A stretch of DNA of 64,000 nt, taken from Myxococcales bacterium. GTDB taxonomy: Bacteria > Myxococcota_A > UBA9042. A program made the translations under genes and the position numbers. The stretch lies in the NCBI GenBank assembly GCA_947491025.1, contig CANLIC010000003.1:124001-188000 (forward strand). Direction: 5' to 3'. The notes under the pieces were generated by a model, which was not told the DNA's origin, searched no databases, and saw only the letters and a program-made list of their open reading frames with translations. This document shows, piece after piece, positions 55,050 to 63,300 of the stretch. How positions within the stretch are numbered: position 1 is the first letter of the stretch; each line of letters begins with the position of its first letter.

Positions 55050-56312
55050 TTGAGCAACGACTTTCGCCACCATAGCCGCCCGACCAATCCAGGCATGCCC
55101 GACGCCGACGGCGGTAGCGGTACCCGCATCCCAACCATGACCCTGCTCCGCGGCGGCCTGCCGGGCCGGATGTTTCGCATCGGCCGCGATGGCATCACGC
55201 TGGGACGGCAGCCCGACTGCGACATCCAGCTCGACGAGGGAGGCGTCTCGCGGCAGCACGCGCGCATCGGCCTCCGCACCGGCGACGCCGTCGACATTTA
55301 CGACCTCCACAGCACCAACGGGACCTTCGTCAATGGCCGCAGGATTGAACAGCACCGCCTGCGCGACGGTGACAAGGTTCAACTCGGCTCGCTGGTGGTG
55401 TTCCGCTTCAACTACCAGGACGCGCTCGACGAGGCTTTTCAGCGTCAACAGTTCGACTCGATCACCCGAGACTCGCTGACGGGTTGCCATAACCGGATGT
55501 ATTTTGGCGAGTCGCTGCGCCGCGAGCTGGCCTGGGTGCAGCGGCGGCGCGGCGCTGTCGCGGTGGCCCTCATCGACCTCGATCACTTCAAGCGGATCAA
55601 TGACGAGCACGGCCATGCCGTCGGCGACGTCGTCCTGCACGCCGTGGCGCAAGCGCTCTATGGCGGGCTCCGCACCTACGACGTCTTGGCCCGATACGGC
55701 GGAGAAGAGTTTGCGGTCCTCCTGCGCGACGCCGGGGCCTTGGACGCGCGCATCGTCGGCGAGCGCTTGCGCGTGGCGGTCGAGAACCTGCACATCCAGC
55801 ATGAGCAGCGCGTGATCGTGCCGACCGCGAGCATCGGACTCGCGCTCGCCGACGAGGTCGGCGCCGATCCGGTCGCGATCATGCGCTTGGCCGATCAACG
55901 CCTCTACGCCGCCAAGGCCGCAGGTCGCAACCTATTGTTCTGGGGGCAGCCGGCAGATGAAGGCACCTTGGTCCACACCGAGCCCGTCGACGGCTACGCG
56001 GCACGTCAAGCCATCTCGCACCATCGGCATCAAGCGACGATGGCCGAGGAGCTTGGCGATGACGCCCCAGACGGGCCACCGCCCTCCCTGTCACCGGCGG
56101 ACATCGCGGCGCGTGCCGAAGAGCGCCTCGTCATAGGCCGCGCTGCGACCCTGATCGACGGCGAGCTCGGTTCGCACGAGCTCGAGGCACTTGAGTTGGA
56201 AGCGCTGGAACCCGTCTCGCCCGACCCGGTGTCGTTCGCCGAGGCTGGCGGTGTTGCAGGTCCTGACGAGGCGGCGCCGGTCGCTGAGAGAACCCTGCGA
56301 CGATCGGGCTGA
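55050..56312 (+). CDS. FHA-GGDEF diguanylate cyclase
   Basis: 420 residues from TTG 55050, with GGAG eight bases upstream; ATG 55095 is an alternative. An FHA domain at about 30-125 (ITLGRQPDCDIQL, VSRQHARIG, STNGTFVNG) binds phosphothreonine. A GGDEF domain follows at about 138-300: DSLTGCHNRMYF, ALIDLDHFKRINDEHGH, the active-site YGGEEF and ADQRLYAAK. It should make cyclic di-GMP in the cytoplasm under control of protein phosphorylation. The inhibitory RxxD site is not obvious. The last 110 residues are acidic and disordered. It is divergently oriented from the giant NHL lipoprotein, sharing a 257-base upstream region. Confidence 0.9.
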   Translation: MSNDFRHHSRPTNPGMPDADGGSGTRIPTMTLLRGGLPGRMFRIGRDGITLGRQPDCDIQLDEGGVSRQHARIGLRTGDAVDIYDLHSTNGTFVNGRRIEQHRLRDGDKVQLGSLVVFRFNYQDALDEAFQRQQFDSITRDSLTGCHNRMYFGESLRRELAWVQRRRGAVAVALIDLDHFKRINDEHGHAVGDVVLHAVAQALYGGLRTYDVLARYGGEEFAVLLRDAGALDARIVGERLRVAVENLHIQHEQRVIVPTASIGLALADEVGADPVAIMRLADQRLYAAKAAGRNLLFWGQPADEGTLVHTEPVDGYAARQAISHHRHQATMAEELGDDAPDGPPPSLSPADIAARAEERLVIGRAATLIDGELGSHELEALELEALEPVSPDPVSFAEAGGVAGPDEAAPVAERTLRRSG

Positions 56313-56371
56313 ATACGCTGCCGAGTTGGTCGCGATCCTTCGCGGCGCCAGGGTCCAAGGAGGGGGGCGTG

Positions 56372-57940
56372 ATGCTGAAGAACACGACAGGTTCCATGCA
56401 GATGGGACTCTCGCTTGCCCTTGTGTGTGCCGCGGCGGTGGCCGGGACCGCAGCCTGCGGCGCCGGCGGTGACAACGTCGCCGTCGGCTTGACTGGCGGC
56501 GCGAGCGCCGACGGTGGCGGAGATGGCGGCAACCTGGTGGCTGGCGATGGCGGTGGAAGCGGCGATGGCGACACCGGCGGCGGAAGCGGCGATGGCGGCA
56601 CCGGCGGGGGCACCGGCGATGGCGCCACGCGCGGCGGCACGGGCGATGGCAGCGCGGGCGGCGGCACCAGCGACGGCGGTGGCGGCACGGCGGATGGCGG
56701 CGGCGGCACCCACGACGGCGGCGGCACCAGCGACGGCGGTGGCGGCACAGTCGATGGCGGCGGTGGCACGAACGACAGCGGCGGCGGGTCAGACGGCGGC
56801 AGCGGGGTCGATGCCGGCAGCGGCAAGCCTCTGGGGTGTTCGGCGGCGGCCGACTGTGTTGCGCTGTGCAAGGGCGGCGGCGCGGACTGCCTCTCGAAGT
56901 GCCTGAACGGCCTCGACGGCAAGGCCCAGGGCGAGCTGCTCTACCTCGTGACCTGCGTCCAGGTCGAGTGCCAGCAGGGCAAGTGCAAGAACGGCGAGCC
57001 AGGCTGCGTCGATGCCTGCATCGGTGAACAGTGCATGGCGCCGCTGCTGACTTGCCTCGACGACGGCACCGTGGGCACCCACAACTGCTGGAAGGGCTAT
57101 GAATGCGTCCAGCTGTGCAAGAACCTCGCCGCGCCTTGGAGCTGCTACGGCGCTTGCTACAACGGTCTCTCCAACAAGGGGCAAGCTGCCTTTGATGCCC
57201 TGGCGATCTGCTGGAGCGACGCGCAGAAGGCAGGCCAGAAGCCCGACGACAAGTGCGTGGTCGAGACCGCGACCTGCTATGCCGGTGACGTCGCCGGCAA
57301 CCTCCCGTGCCACGAGGTGTTCGGCTGCGTCGAGCAGTGCCAGAAATCTGGAAAGTCCGACGATCTGTGCGGTCTTGAGTGCCTCGGCAAGCTCACCGAC
57401 AGTGGCAAGAAGCAATTCGCGACCATCGGCGCTTGCTGGGAGAGCGCTGAGGTGCCGGGCTGCAAGGAAGCGTTCCTCGGTTGCACGGCGCCTGTCGGCA
57501 GCAAGGACTGCGGAGCGATTCTCAGCTGCCAGGGGACCTGTCAGGGCAAGGACGAGGCCAAAGCCGCGGGCTGTGTCTTCTCCTGCCTGCACCAGGGTTC
57601 CAGCGCTGGCGCCAGCGCCTACCTCGACGTGCTCGCGTGCGACAAGAAGGGCACGTGCGGTGCGGCCCTGTACGCCTGCGCACAGCCCGCAGGCAAGCTC
57701 ACTTGCACGCAGGCGTTCGGCTGCATCGATACCTGCAGCAAGGCCCCTGGCTCCGATGCGATCTCCTGCGTTATCTCTTGCTTGCAGAAGTCCACGCCAG
57801 CGGGCGGCAAGGCGCTGGTCGACATCATGGTCTGCGACGGCAACTGCAAGAAGAAGTGCGGCAGCGACTCCGGGCCTTGCAAAGAGGCCTGCGTCAGCAA
57901 GGACTGCGGCACGCTGGTCGCCACATGCGGCCTCAACTAG
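56372..57940 (+). CDS. Cys-rich surface lipoprotein with helical CxxxC repeats
   Basis: 522 residues from ATG 56372, with AAGGAGG about seven bases upstream; an in-frame GTG one codon earlier is less likely. Lipoprotein signal ending AGTAAC. Residues about 30-150 are a Gly/Asp/Thr linker (DGGGGTxDGGGGT type). The remaining 370 residues contain about 50 cysteines in units of the type CxxxxxCxxxC...CxxxC (CVQLCKNL, CYGACYNGL, CVEQCQKSG, CGLECLGKL, CVFSCLHQ, CVISCLQK), spaced like disulfide-linked helical hairpins. This differs from the CDDG repeats of the giant proteins. No named family recognised; probably an extracellular binding or protective protein. Confidence 0.78.
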   Translation: MLKNTTGSMQMGLSLALVCAAAVAGTAACGAGGDNVAVGLTGGASADGGGDGGNLVAGDGGGSGDGDTGGGSGDGGTGGGTGDGATRGGTGDGSAGGGTSDGGGGTADGGGGTHDGGGTSDGGGGTVDGGGGTNDSGGGSDGGSGVDAGSGKPLGCSAAADCVALCKGGGADCLSKCLNGLDGKAQGELLYLVTCVQVECQQGKCKNGEPGCVDACIGEQCMAPLLTCLDDGTVGTHNCWKGYECVQLCKNLAAPWSCYGACYNGLSNKGQAAFDALAICWSDAQKAGQKPDDKCVVETATCYAGDVAGNLPCHEVFGCVEQCQKSGKSDDLCGLECLGKLTDSGKKQFATIGACWESAEVPGCKEAFLGCTAPVGSKDCGAILSCQGTCQGKDEAKAAGCVFSCLHQGSSAGASAYLDVLACDKKGTCGAALYACAQPAGKLTCTQAFGCIDTCSKAPGSDAISCVISCLQKSTPAGGKALVDIMVCDGNCKKKCGSDSGPCKEACVSKDCGTLVATCGLN

Positions 57941-57997
57941 CGGCGCCGACACAGTTCGCTACGCTCGCGGAGGCGCGACTCGCACCCCAAAAACGTA

Positions 57998-58030
57998 GCC
58001 GGCCGCCCGGGGAGATCCAGGGCGGCCGGC
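57998..58030. terminator. Strong hairpin between convergent genes
   Basis: An 11-base perfect stem, GCCGGCCGCCC (57998-58008) with GGGCGGCCGGC (58020-58030), and an 11-base loop. It lies 57 bases after the Cys-rich lipoprotein stop and 40 bases after the stop of the converging gene, so it can serve both. A short A-run (AAAAA) flanks the left arm, which reads as T-run for the minus-strand transcript. Confidence 0.6.
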
Positions 58031-58069
58031 AGCGTTGACGACGGCAGGGGGGGCCGGCGGGGCGGTGTG

Positions 58070-59011
58070 TTAGCGCAGGTCGGCGCGGCGGGCGAGGTCG
58101 AGGATCCGGTCGGCGTGCTTGCGCACGAGCGAAGCGTCCGGCGCCTGCTTGGCCAGCTCGCCGGCGCTCTGCCGCAGGACGCGCGCCAACTTCGGGTCGA
58201 GGCTGCCAGCCGCGGCGTCCTTGTCGAGCAGCTGGGCGACCGGCTCGGCGACGCTGCGGAAGGTCTCATTGCCGCCCCGCAGCGCAACCAGCGTGGCGCT
58301 GCCGGCCCAGAGCCCGGCCACCAAGTAGCCGTGGGCGCGCTCCTGCGTCGGCACGCCGCGGAGGCCAGCCGTGAAGGCGCGGCCCAGGTGGACGCCGATC
58401 ATCTCGGCGCGCTCGTCGCTGAGCAGGGCCGCGATGGCGCCGCGGGTCGCCGGGTCGAGCACGGCGAGTGCCTCCTGAGCGCCGGCACCGCGCAGCTCCG
58501 CGGTCAGCGCCGCCGCCGCCGCCTGGTCACCGAGGCCGCGCAGGGTCAGCAGGTGGCCGAGGGCGACCGAGACGCGGAGGACGTGGCGATCGCTCGCGCT
58601 GTCGATGCCTGCGAAGTTGTGGGCGCCGGCGGCGTGGTCGAGGGGCGACGCCATCGCCGTCACCGCCGCTGCAGCGTCGAGCTTGCCGCGCTGCAGGCCG
58701 AGGGCGAGGTCCAGCCAGGCGGCATCGGACCCAGCTGCGCCGATCATCGCCGGCAGGACCGCCACCGCGCCGCCGCCGTGGAACATCGCGTCGTCGCAAA
58801 CGATCATTTCGCCCTGGCCGTCGACGTAGCCGACGGCGCTCGCCAGCTGGTTGCCCTCGCCGCGCAGGTTGACGTGCTCCTGGGCGAAGGCCGGGTTGGC
58901 GGCGCCGGCGACGAGGCCGAGGCAGAGCGCACCGGCGATGGCGCGGCGGCCGAGGCTGAGGCCGGAGCGGAGGCGGAGGGCGACGACGTGGAGCAGTTGG
59001 TTGCGGTTCAT
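58070..59011 (-). CDS. Secreted helical protein of unknown function
   Basis: 313 residues; AGGAG six bases before the ATG. A clear signal peptide (AIAGALCLGLVAGAANPAFA, cleavage before QEHV). The mature part is Ala/Leu-rich and helical with short conserved-looking elements (GYVDGQGEMIVCDDAMFHGG near the start, DKDAAAGSLDPKLARVLR near the end). Only one Cys in the mature part. No family is recognised. It is divergent from the TetR gene and convergent with the Cys-rich lipoprotein. Confidence 0.7.
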   Translation of the reverse strand: MNRNQLLHVVALRLRSGLSLGRRAIAGALCLGLVAGAANPAFAQEHVNLRGEGNQLASAVGYVDGQGEMIVCDDAMFHGGGAVAVLPAMIGAAGSDAAWLDLALGLQRGKLDAAAAVTAMASPLDHAAGAHNFAGIDSASDRHVLRVSVALGHLLTLRGLGDQAAAAALTAELRGAGAQEALAVLDPATRGAIAALLSDERAEMIGVHLGRAFTAGLRGVPTQERAHGYLVAGLWAGSATLVALRGGNETFRSVAEPVAQLLDKDAAAGSLDPKLARVLRQSAGELAKQAPDASLVRKHADRILDLARRADLR

Positions 59012-59286
59012 GGGGTACTCCTGTGGGGCTCTGAGAGGCTTGGAAGGGGTTGGCGTTCGCTGCTTGGGTGGGGCTCGCGGCCCCCGTGAAACCTTCGACG
59101 CGCCACCTCGCAGGAAGATCTACGCCGCGGCCGCAATCTTTTCGTCCGGCCACGTCACCGCTTTGGCCTTGACCCTCGGCGCACCCGCGCGCCATCGTCC
59201 TGCTCGCTCGCGCGGCCTCCCGGCGATGCATCTATGGCGCGGCGCGGGGCCGCTCCCGCCAACCGCGGCGGTCACCACGAGGCGTC

Positions 59287-59901
59287 ATGACCGGCAACGT
59301 CGCGACCAAGGGCAGCCGCAAGCGCGCGCTCATCCGCAAGGTCGCCTACCAGTGCTTCCGCGACCGCGGCTACCACGAGACGACCGTCGACGCGGTCTGC
59401 GAGGCGGCCGGCATCTCCAAGGGCAGCTTCTACTGGCACTATCCGTCCAAGCAGGACGTCTTCCTCGACATCCTGGAAACCTGGGCGCTGGAGGTCGTCG
59501 ACGCCCTCTACGAGCAGTTCGAAGACGCTGTCGTCGACGATGACTACCGCGCCGCGGTGACGGCGGCCTTGCAGCGCGAGATTCACCGCGGCCGCGCGAT
59601 CATCCCGTTGTGGCTGGAGTTCGCCGCTCACGCCCGCCGCGACCGGGCGGTGCAGGCGGCCCTCGCCAAGTTCTTCACCCGCTCTCGCGCCGCGATCATC
59701 GAGATCTTGCGCCCCGCGCTCTCCGATCGCCTCGGCGAGGCCGACATGCGGGGCGTCGCCGCCGTTGTATTTGGTGGCTACATCGGGTTGCTCATCCAGG
59801 ACTTGAGCGACTCGGAGCAGGTGGACGCCATGCAGGCCGCGGCGAGCTTCATGACCCTGCTCTCGATCCTGGTCACCAAGGACGACAGCCCGCTGGCCTG
59901 A
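59287..59901 (+). CDS. TetR-family transcriptional regulator
   Basis: 204 residues. The N-terminal 60 residues are a TetR helix-turn-helix: AYQCFRDRGYHETTVDAVCE, then AAGISKGSFYWHYPSKQDVF. The ligand-binding domain is all-helical with an IPLWLEFAAHARRD segment and a C-terminal GGYIGLLIQDL typical of lipid-sensing members. It lies 403 bases upstream of the type I fatty acid synthase gene on the same strand, and an operator-like dyad overlaps that gene's promoter region, so it probably represses the synthase. That link is inference. Confidence 0.9.
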   Translation: MTGNVATKGSRKRALIRKVAYQCFRDRGYHETTVDAVCEAAGISKGSFYWHYPSKQDVFLDILETWALEVVDALYEQFEDAVVDDDYRAAVTAALQREIHRGRAIIPLWLEFAAHARRDRAVQAALAKFFTRSRAAIIEILRPALSDRLGEADMRGVAAVVFGGYIGLLIQDLSDSEQVDAMQAAASFMTLLSILVTKDDSPLA

Positions 59902-60202
59902 CCTCTTTGGAGCACAGCGTGAGCCGCATCGAGACGCTACGCCTCGTCGCACGGATCTCACCCGGCCAGGATCCACCACCGAGTGCCTGTCCGACCGCCG
60001 AATTCGGAGCCAGCTCTAGGCGTTGCGAGGACCGATTCGGAGGCGTACATGCGGTACCTTGAGGAAAGGACCGGCGGTTCAAGACGGCCAGCAAGCACCT
60101 ATCGGCGGGCGACCCTTCGGACCGGGACGGAAGTCGCAGCTGCCTCACCGTCTTTGGCCCGGTCCGGGCCCGAAGGCGGCGGATCGCGGCCGTCGGCTTG
60201 GC

Positions 60203-60231
60203 TTGACGTCGGCAGCACTCAGCCGTATAGG
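60203..60231 (+). promoter_or_regulatory. Sigma-70-type promoter of the type I FAS gene
   Basis: TTGACG (60203-60208) and TATAGG (60226-60231) with a 17-base spacer, the best promoter match in the window. Transcription should begin near 60238, leaving a leader of about 67 bases. Confidence 0.55.
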
Positions 60232-60240
60232 CGCGCGACA

Positions 60241-60269
60241 GCAAACTAGACTGAGCAGTCGGTTTGTTG
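60241..60269. promoter_or_regulatory. TetR-operator-like dyad downstream of the FAS promoter
   Basis: ACTG-AG-CAGT (60250-60259) is flanked by CAAAC (60242-60246) and GTTTG (60262-60266), with a one-base offset, and by outer GC ends. A dyad of this size just after the predicted start site is where a TetR repressor would block the gene. Confidence 0.45.
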
Positions 60270-60304
60270 CCAGCGCCCGCGTCTGGTGGGCGAGGAGCGC
60301 CAAC

Positions 60305-63300
60305 ATGACGACTCGCAACGACTCCGGCCTGGCTTCGGCCGCGACACTGATGCAGCAGCTCGCCGCTGGCGAGCGCAAGGTCGTGATGACGTTCGCCGGG
60401 CAGGGCGCGCCTTGGATCGACGAGCTCGCCGAGCTGCATCGTGAAGTCGCAGGCGTCCCGGCGCTGGTCGCGCGCGCCGAGGCGACGCTGCGGGCGATGA
60501 CCGAGACGCAGGCGCTGCGTTGGAGCGGCTTGTACCCCCACGACTTCGCCCTCCAGCGCTGGCTCACCCAGCCGTCGACGCGGCCGCTGGCGTCAGCGCT
60601 CGACCACGGGGCGGTGTCGCAGCCGATGACCTTCGTCACCCAGATCGCCCGCTTCTTGCAGCTGCGCTCGCTCGGGCTCCAAGACGCCATCCGCTGCGGC
60701 AGCGTCGTCGCGGTCGCGGGCCACTCGCAGGGCAGCATGGCGGCTGCTTTCGTCGCCGAGTGCGGCGCTGACGAGCCGTCGCTGGACCGCTTCGCGGCGT
60801 ACCTTCGCTACGTCGCCTGGCAGGGTTTCGAGATGGCGATGTCGTGGCGCGACTGCGGCGGCGAGCGGCTGCCCGGTATCCCGATCGCCTCGGTCGCTGG
60901 CCCGACGCTGACGCGCCTGCGCACGGTGGTCGACAGGGTCAACGCTGACTTGCCCACGGATCACCACGTCCACATCTCGCTGTACAACGGCCGCACCCGC
61001 CACGTCGTCACCGGCGTGCCAGCCAGTGTGGCCCGGCTGCGGGCCGCGCTCGAAGCCACCGCCACCAAGGAAGCCGCTGACCGAAAGGCAGGTCGCACCG
61101 GCGGTGCCGTCCTGCGCTTTGTCTTCGAGGAGCTTGCGCTCGGAGCCGCCTACCACGGCCCGGCGATGACCCTCGGCCTGGAGCGCGATGCCCGTCACGT
61201 CGCGGAGGACGGCTTTCGCATCGACGCCGCCGCGCTGAAGTTGCCGGTCGGCGACCCCGCCGGCGAGGGCTGGCTGCAGGACGCGCCGGACGTTGTCGCG
61301 CGCCTGCTGCTGTGCATGCACCTGCTGCCCGTGCGCTGGCCGGCGACCTGCGCCGCGTTGGCCGATCGCGGCGCTCGCGACTGTCTCGACCTAGGGCCCG
61401 GCATCGGCGTCGCGCGGCTGACCGCCTCTGGCATGCGTGGCCGCGGCGTGGCGGTGCACGCGATGGCCGAGCGGGCTGGACGCGCCGCCGTGCTGGTCGC
61501 GGACGCAGCGCTCTTGCCTTCGGCCCTGCGCTACGCCGACTTCGCCCCAACGTTGGCCCGGCTGCCCGACGGCAGGCTGCTGGTCGACAACCGCTACACG
61601 CGCCTGACCGGCCAGTCGCCCGCGATCTTGCCCGGCATGACGCCGACGACGGTCGACGCGCCCATCGTCGCCGCCGCCGCCAATGCCGGCTTTACCGCCG
61701 AGCTGGCGGGTGGTGGCCAGGTTACGGCCGACATGCTCCAGGCCCGCATCGACGAGCTGCGCGGCCTGCTCGCGCCCGGTCACGAGGTGACCTTCAACGC
61801 GCTCTTTCTCGACCGCTACCTGTGGGATCTCCAGCTCGGCGCCCGCGGCCTGGTCCAGAAGGCGCGCAAGCGCGGCGCGCCGATCTGCGGCGTCACGATC
61901 AGCGCCGGCATCCCAGACGTTGAGGAGGCGACGCGCCTGCTTGCGGAGCTCAACGCCGCCGGCCTCTGGCTCAATGCCTTCAAGCCCGGCACCGGCCCGC
62001 AGATCGAGCAGGTGGTGCGCATCGCCAAGGCAGCGCCACAGGTCCCGGTGCTGATCCATGTCGAGGGCGGCAAGGCCGGCGGTCACCACAGCTGGGAGGA
62101 CCTCGAGGACCTGCTCATCGCCCATTACGAGGCGATGCGGGGCTGCCCGAACGTCGTGCTCTGCGTCGGCGGCGGCATCGGCGATGAGGCCCGCGGCGTC
62201 GAGATGCTGAGCGGGCGCTGGTCCTTGCGCCACGATCTGCCCTTGATGCCCGTCGATGGCATCTTGCTCGGCACCGTGACGATGGCCTGCCTGGAGGCCA
62301 CAGCTTCGCCGCAGGTCAAGGCGGCGCTCGTCAATGCCGCCGGCAGCCGCCGCTGGGTCGGCCGCGGCGCCGTCGATGGCGGCATCACCTCGGGTCGCAG
62401 CCAGCTCGATGCCGACATTCATTACCTCGACAACGCTGCGGCGCGCTGTGGCCGCCTGCTCGACGCGGTTGCCGGCGACGCCAGCGCCATCGAGGCCCGA
62501 CGCGACGAGATCATCGCCGCGCTCAACGCGACCGCCAAACCCTTCTTCGGCGACGTCGAGGCCATGACCTGGGCCGAGGTGCTGACGCGCTTCGTCGCGC
62601 TGACCGCCGTCGGTCGCGGCGGACGCTACGAGGACGGCCGCTGGCCCGACAGCAGCTACCGGCAGCGCTGCGCCGACCTCTTCGCCCGCGCCGAAGCCCG
62701 CCTCTGCGCAGAGGTCGACGGGGTGGCCGCCGACGCCTCGGTGCCCAGCGTCGTCGCCTCGCTCGCTGACCTCGACGCGCCCGAGGCCGCGCTGCAGGCC
62801 CTGCTCCAGCGCTACCCGCACGCAGCGCAGGCCGTGGTCGCGCCACCGGACGCCCGCTACTTCGTGCGCGGCCTGTGCCGCAGCCCCGGTAAGCCCGTCA
62901 ACTTCGTGCCCGTCGTCGACGTTGACGTCCGCCGTTGGTACAAGAGCGACGCCCTCTGGCAGGCCCAAGACGACCGCTTCAGCGCTGATCAGGTGCTCAT
63001 CATCCCGGGCCCAGAGGCGGTGGCCGGCATCCGTCAAGCCAATGAGCCGGTCGCCAGCTTGCTCGGCCGCTTCGAGGCTGCGGTGGTCACGGACCTGCTC
63101 GGCGCAGGCGCCCCGATTCGTCACTTGCCCTACCGTCGCATCGCCGCCGACGTCTCCGGAGCGCCCCTCGGCGGCGTCGTCGCGCAGGCCGTGGCCGCCG
63201 CTGAAGCCGGAGGCGAGGAGTCGTTGCAGCTACGCGTGGTCGCCGACGCGGCCGAGCCTTGGTTCGCCGCCGTCGCGGCGCGCCACGGCGGCGCGGTGGC

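Larger units (their letters stand above)
59902..60304. other. Intergenic region, 403 bases, carrying the FAS promoter
   Basis: The first 300 bases show no gene or RNA structure I can support. The last 100 bases hold a promoter pair and a dyad, listed separately, and the GAGGAG ribosome site seven bases before ATG 60305. Confidence 0.6.

Noticed and set aside
58067..59089. A plus-strand frame opposite the secreted protein at 58070-59011
   Set aside because: The minus strand has a signal peptide and AGGAG ribosome site; the plus frame has neither.
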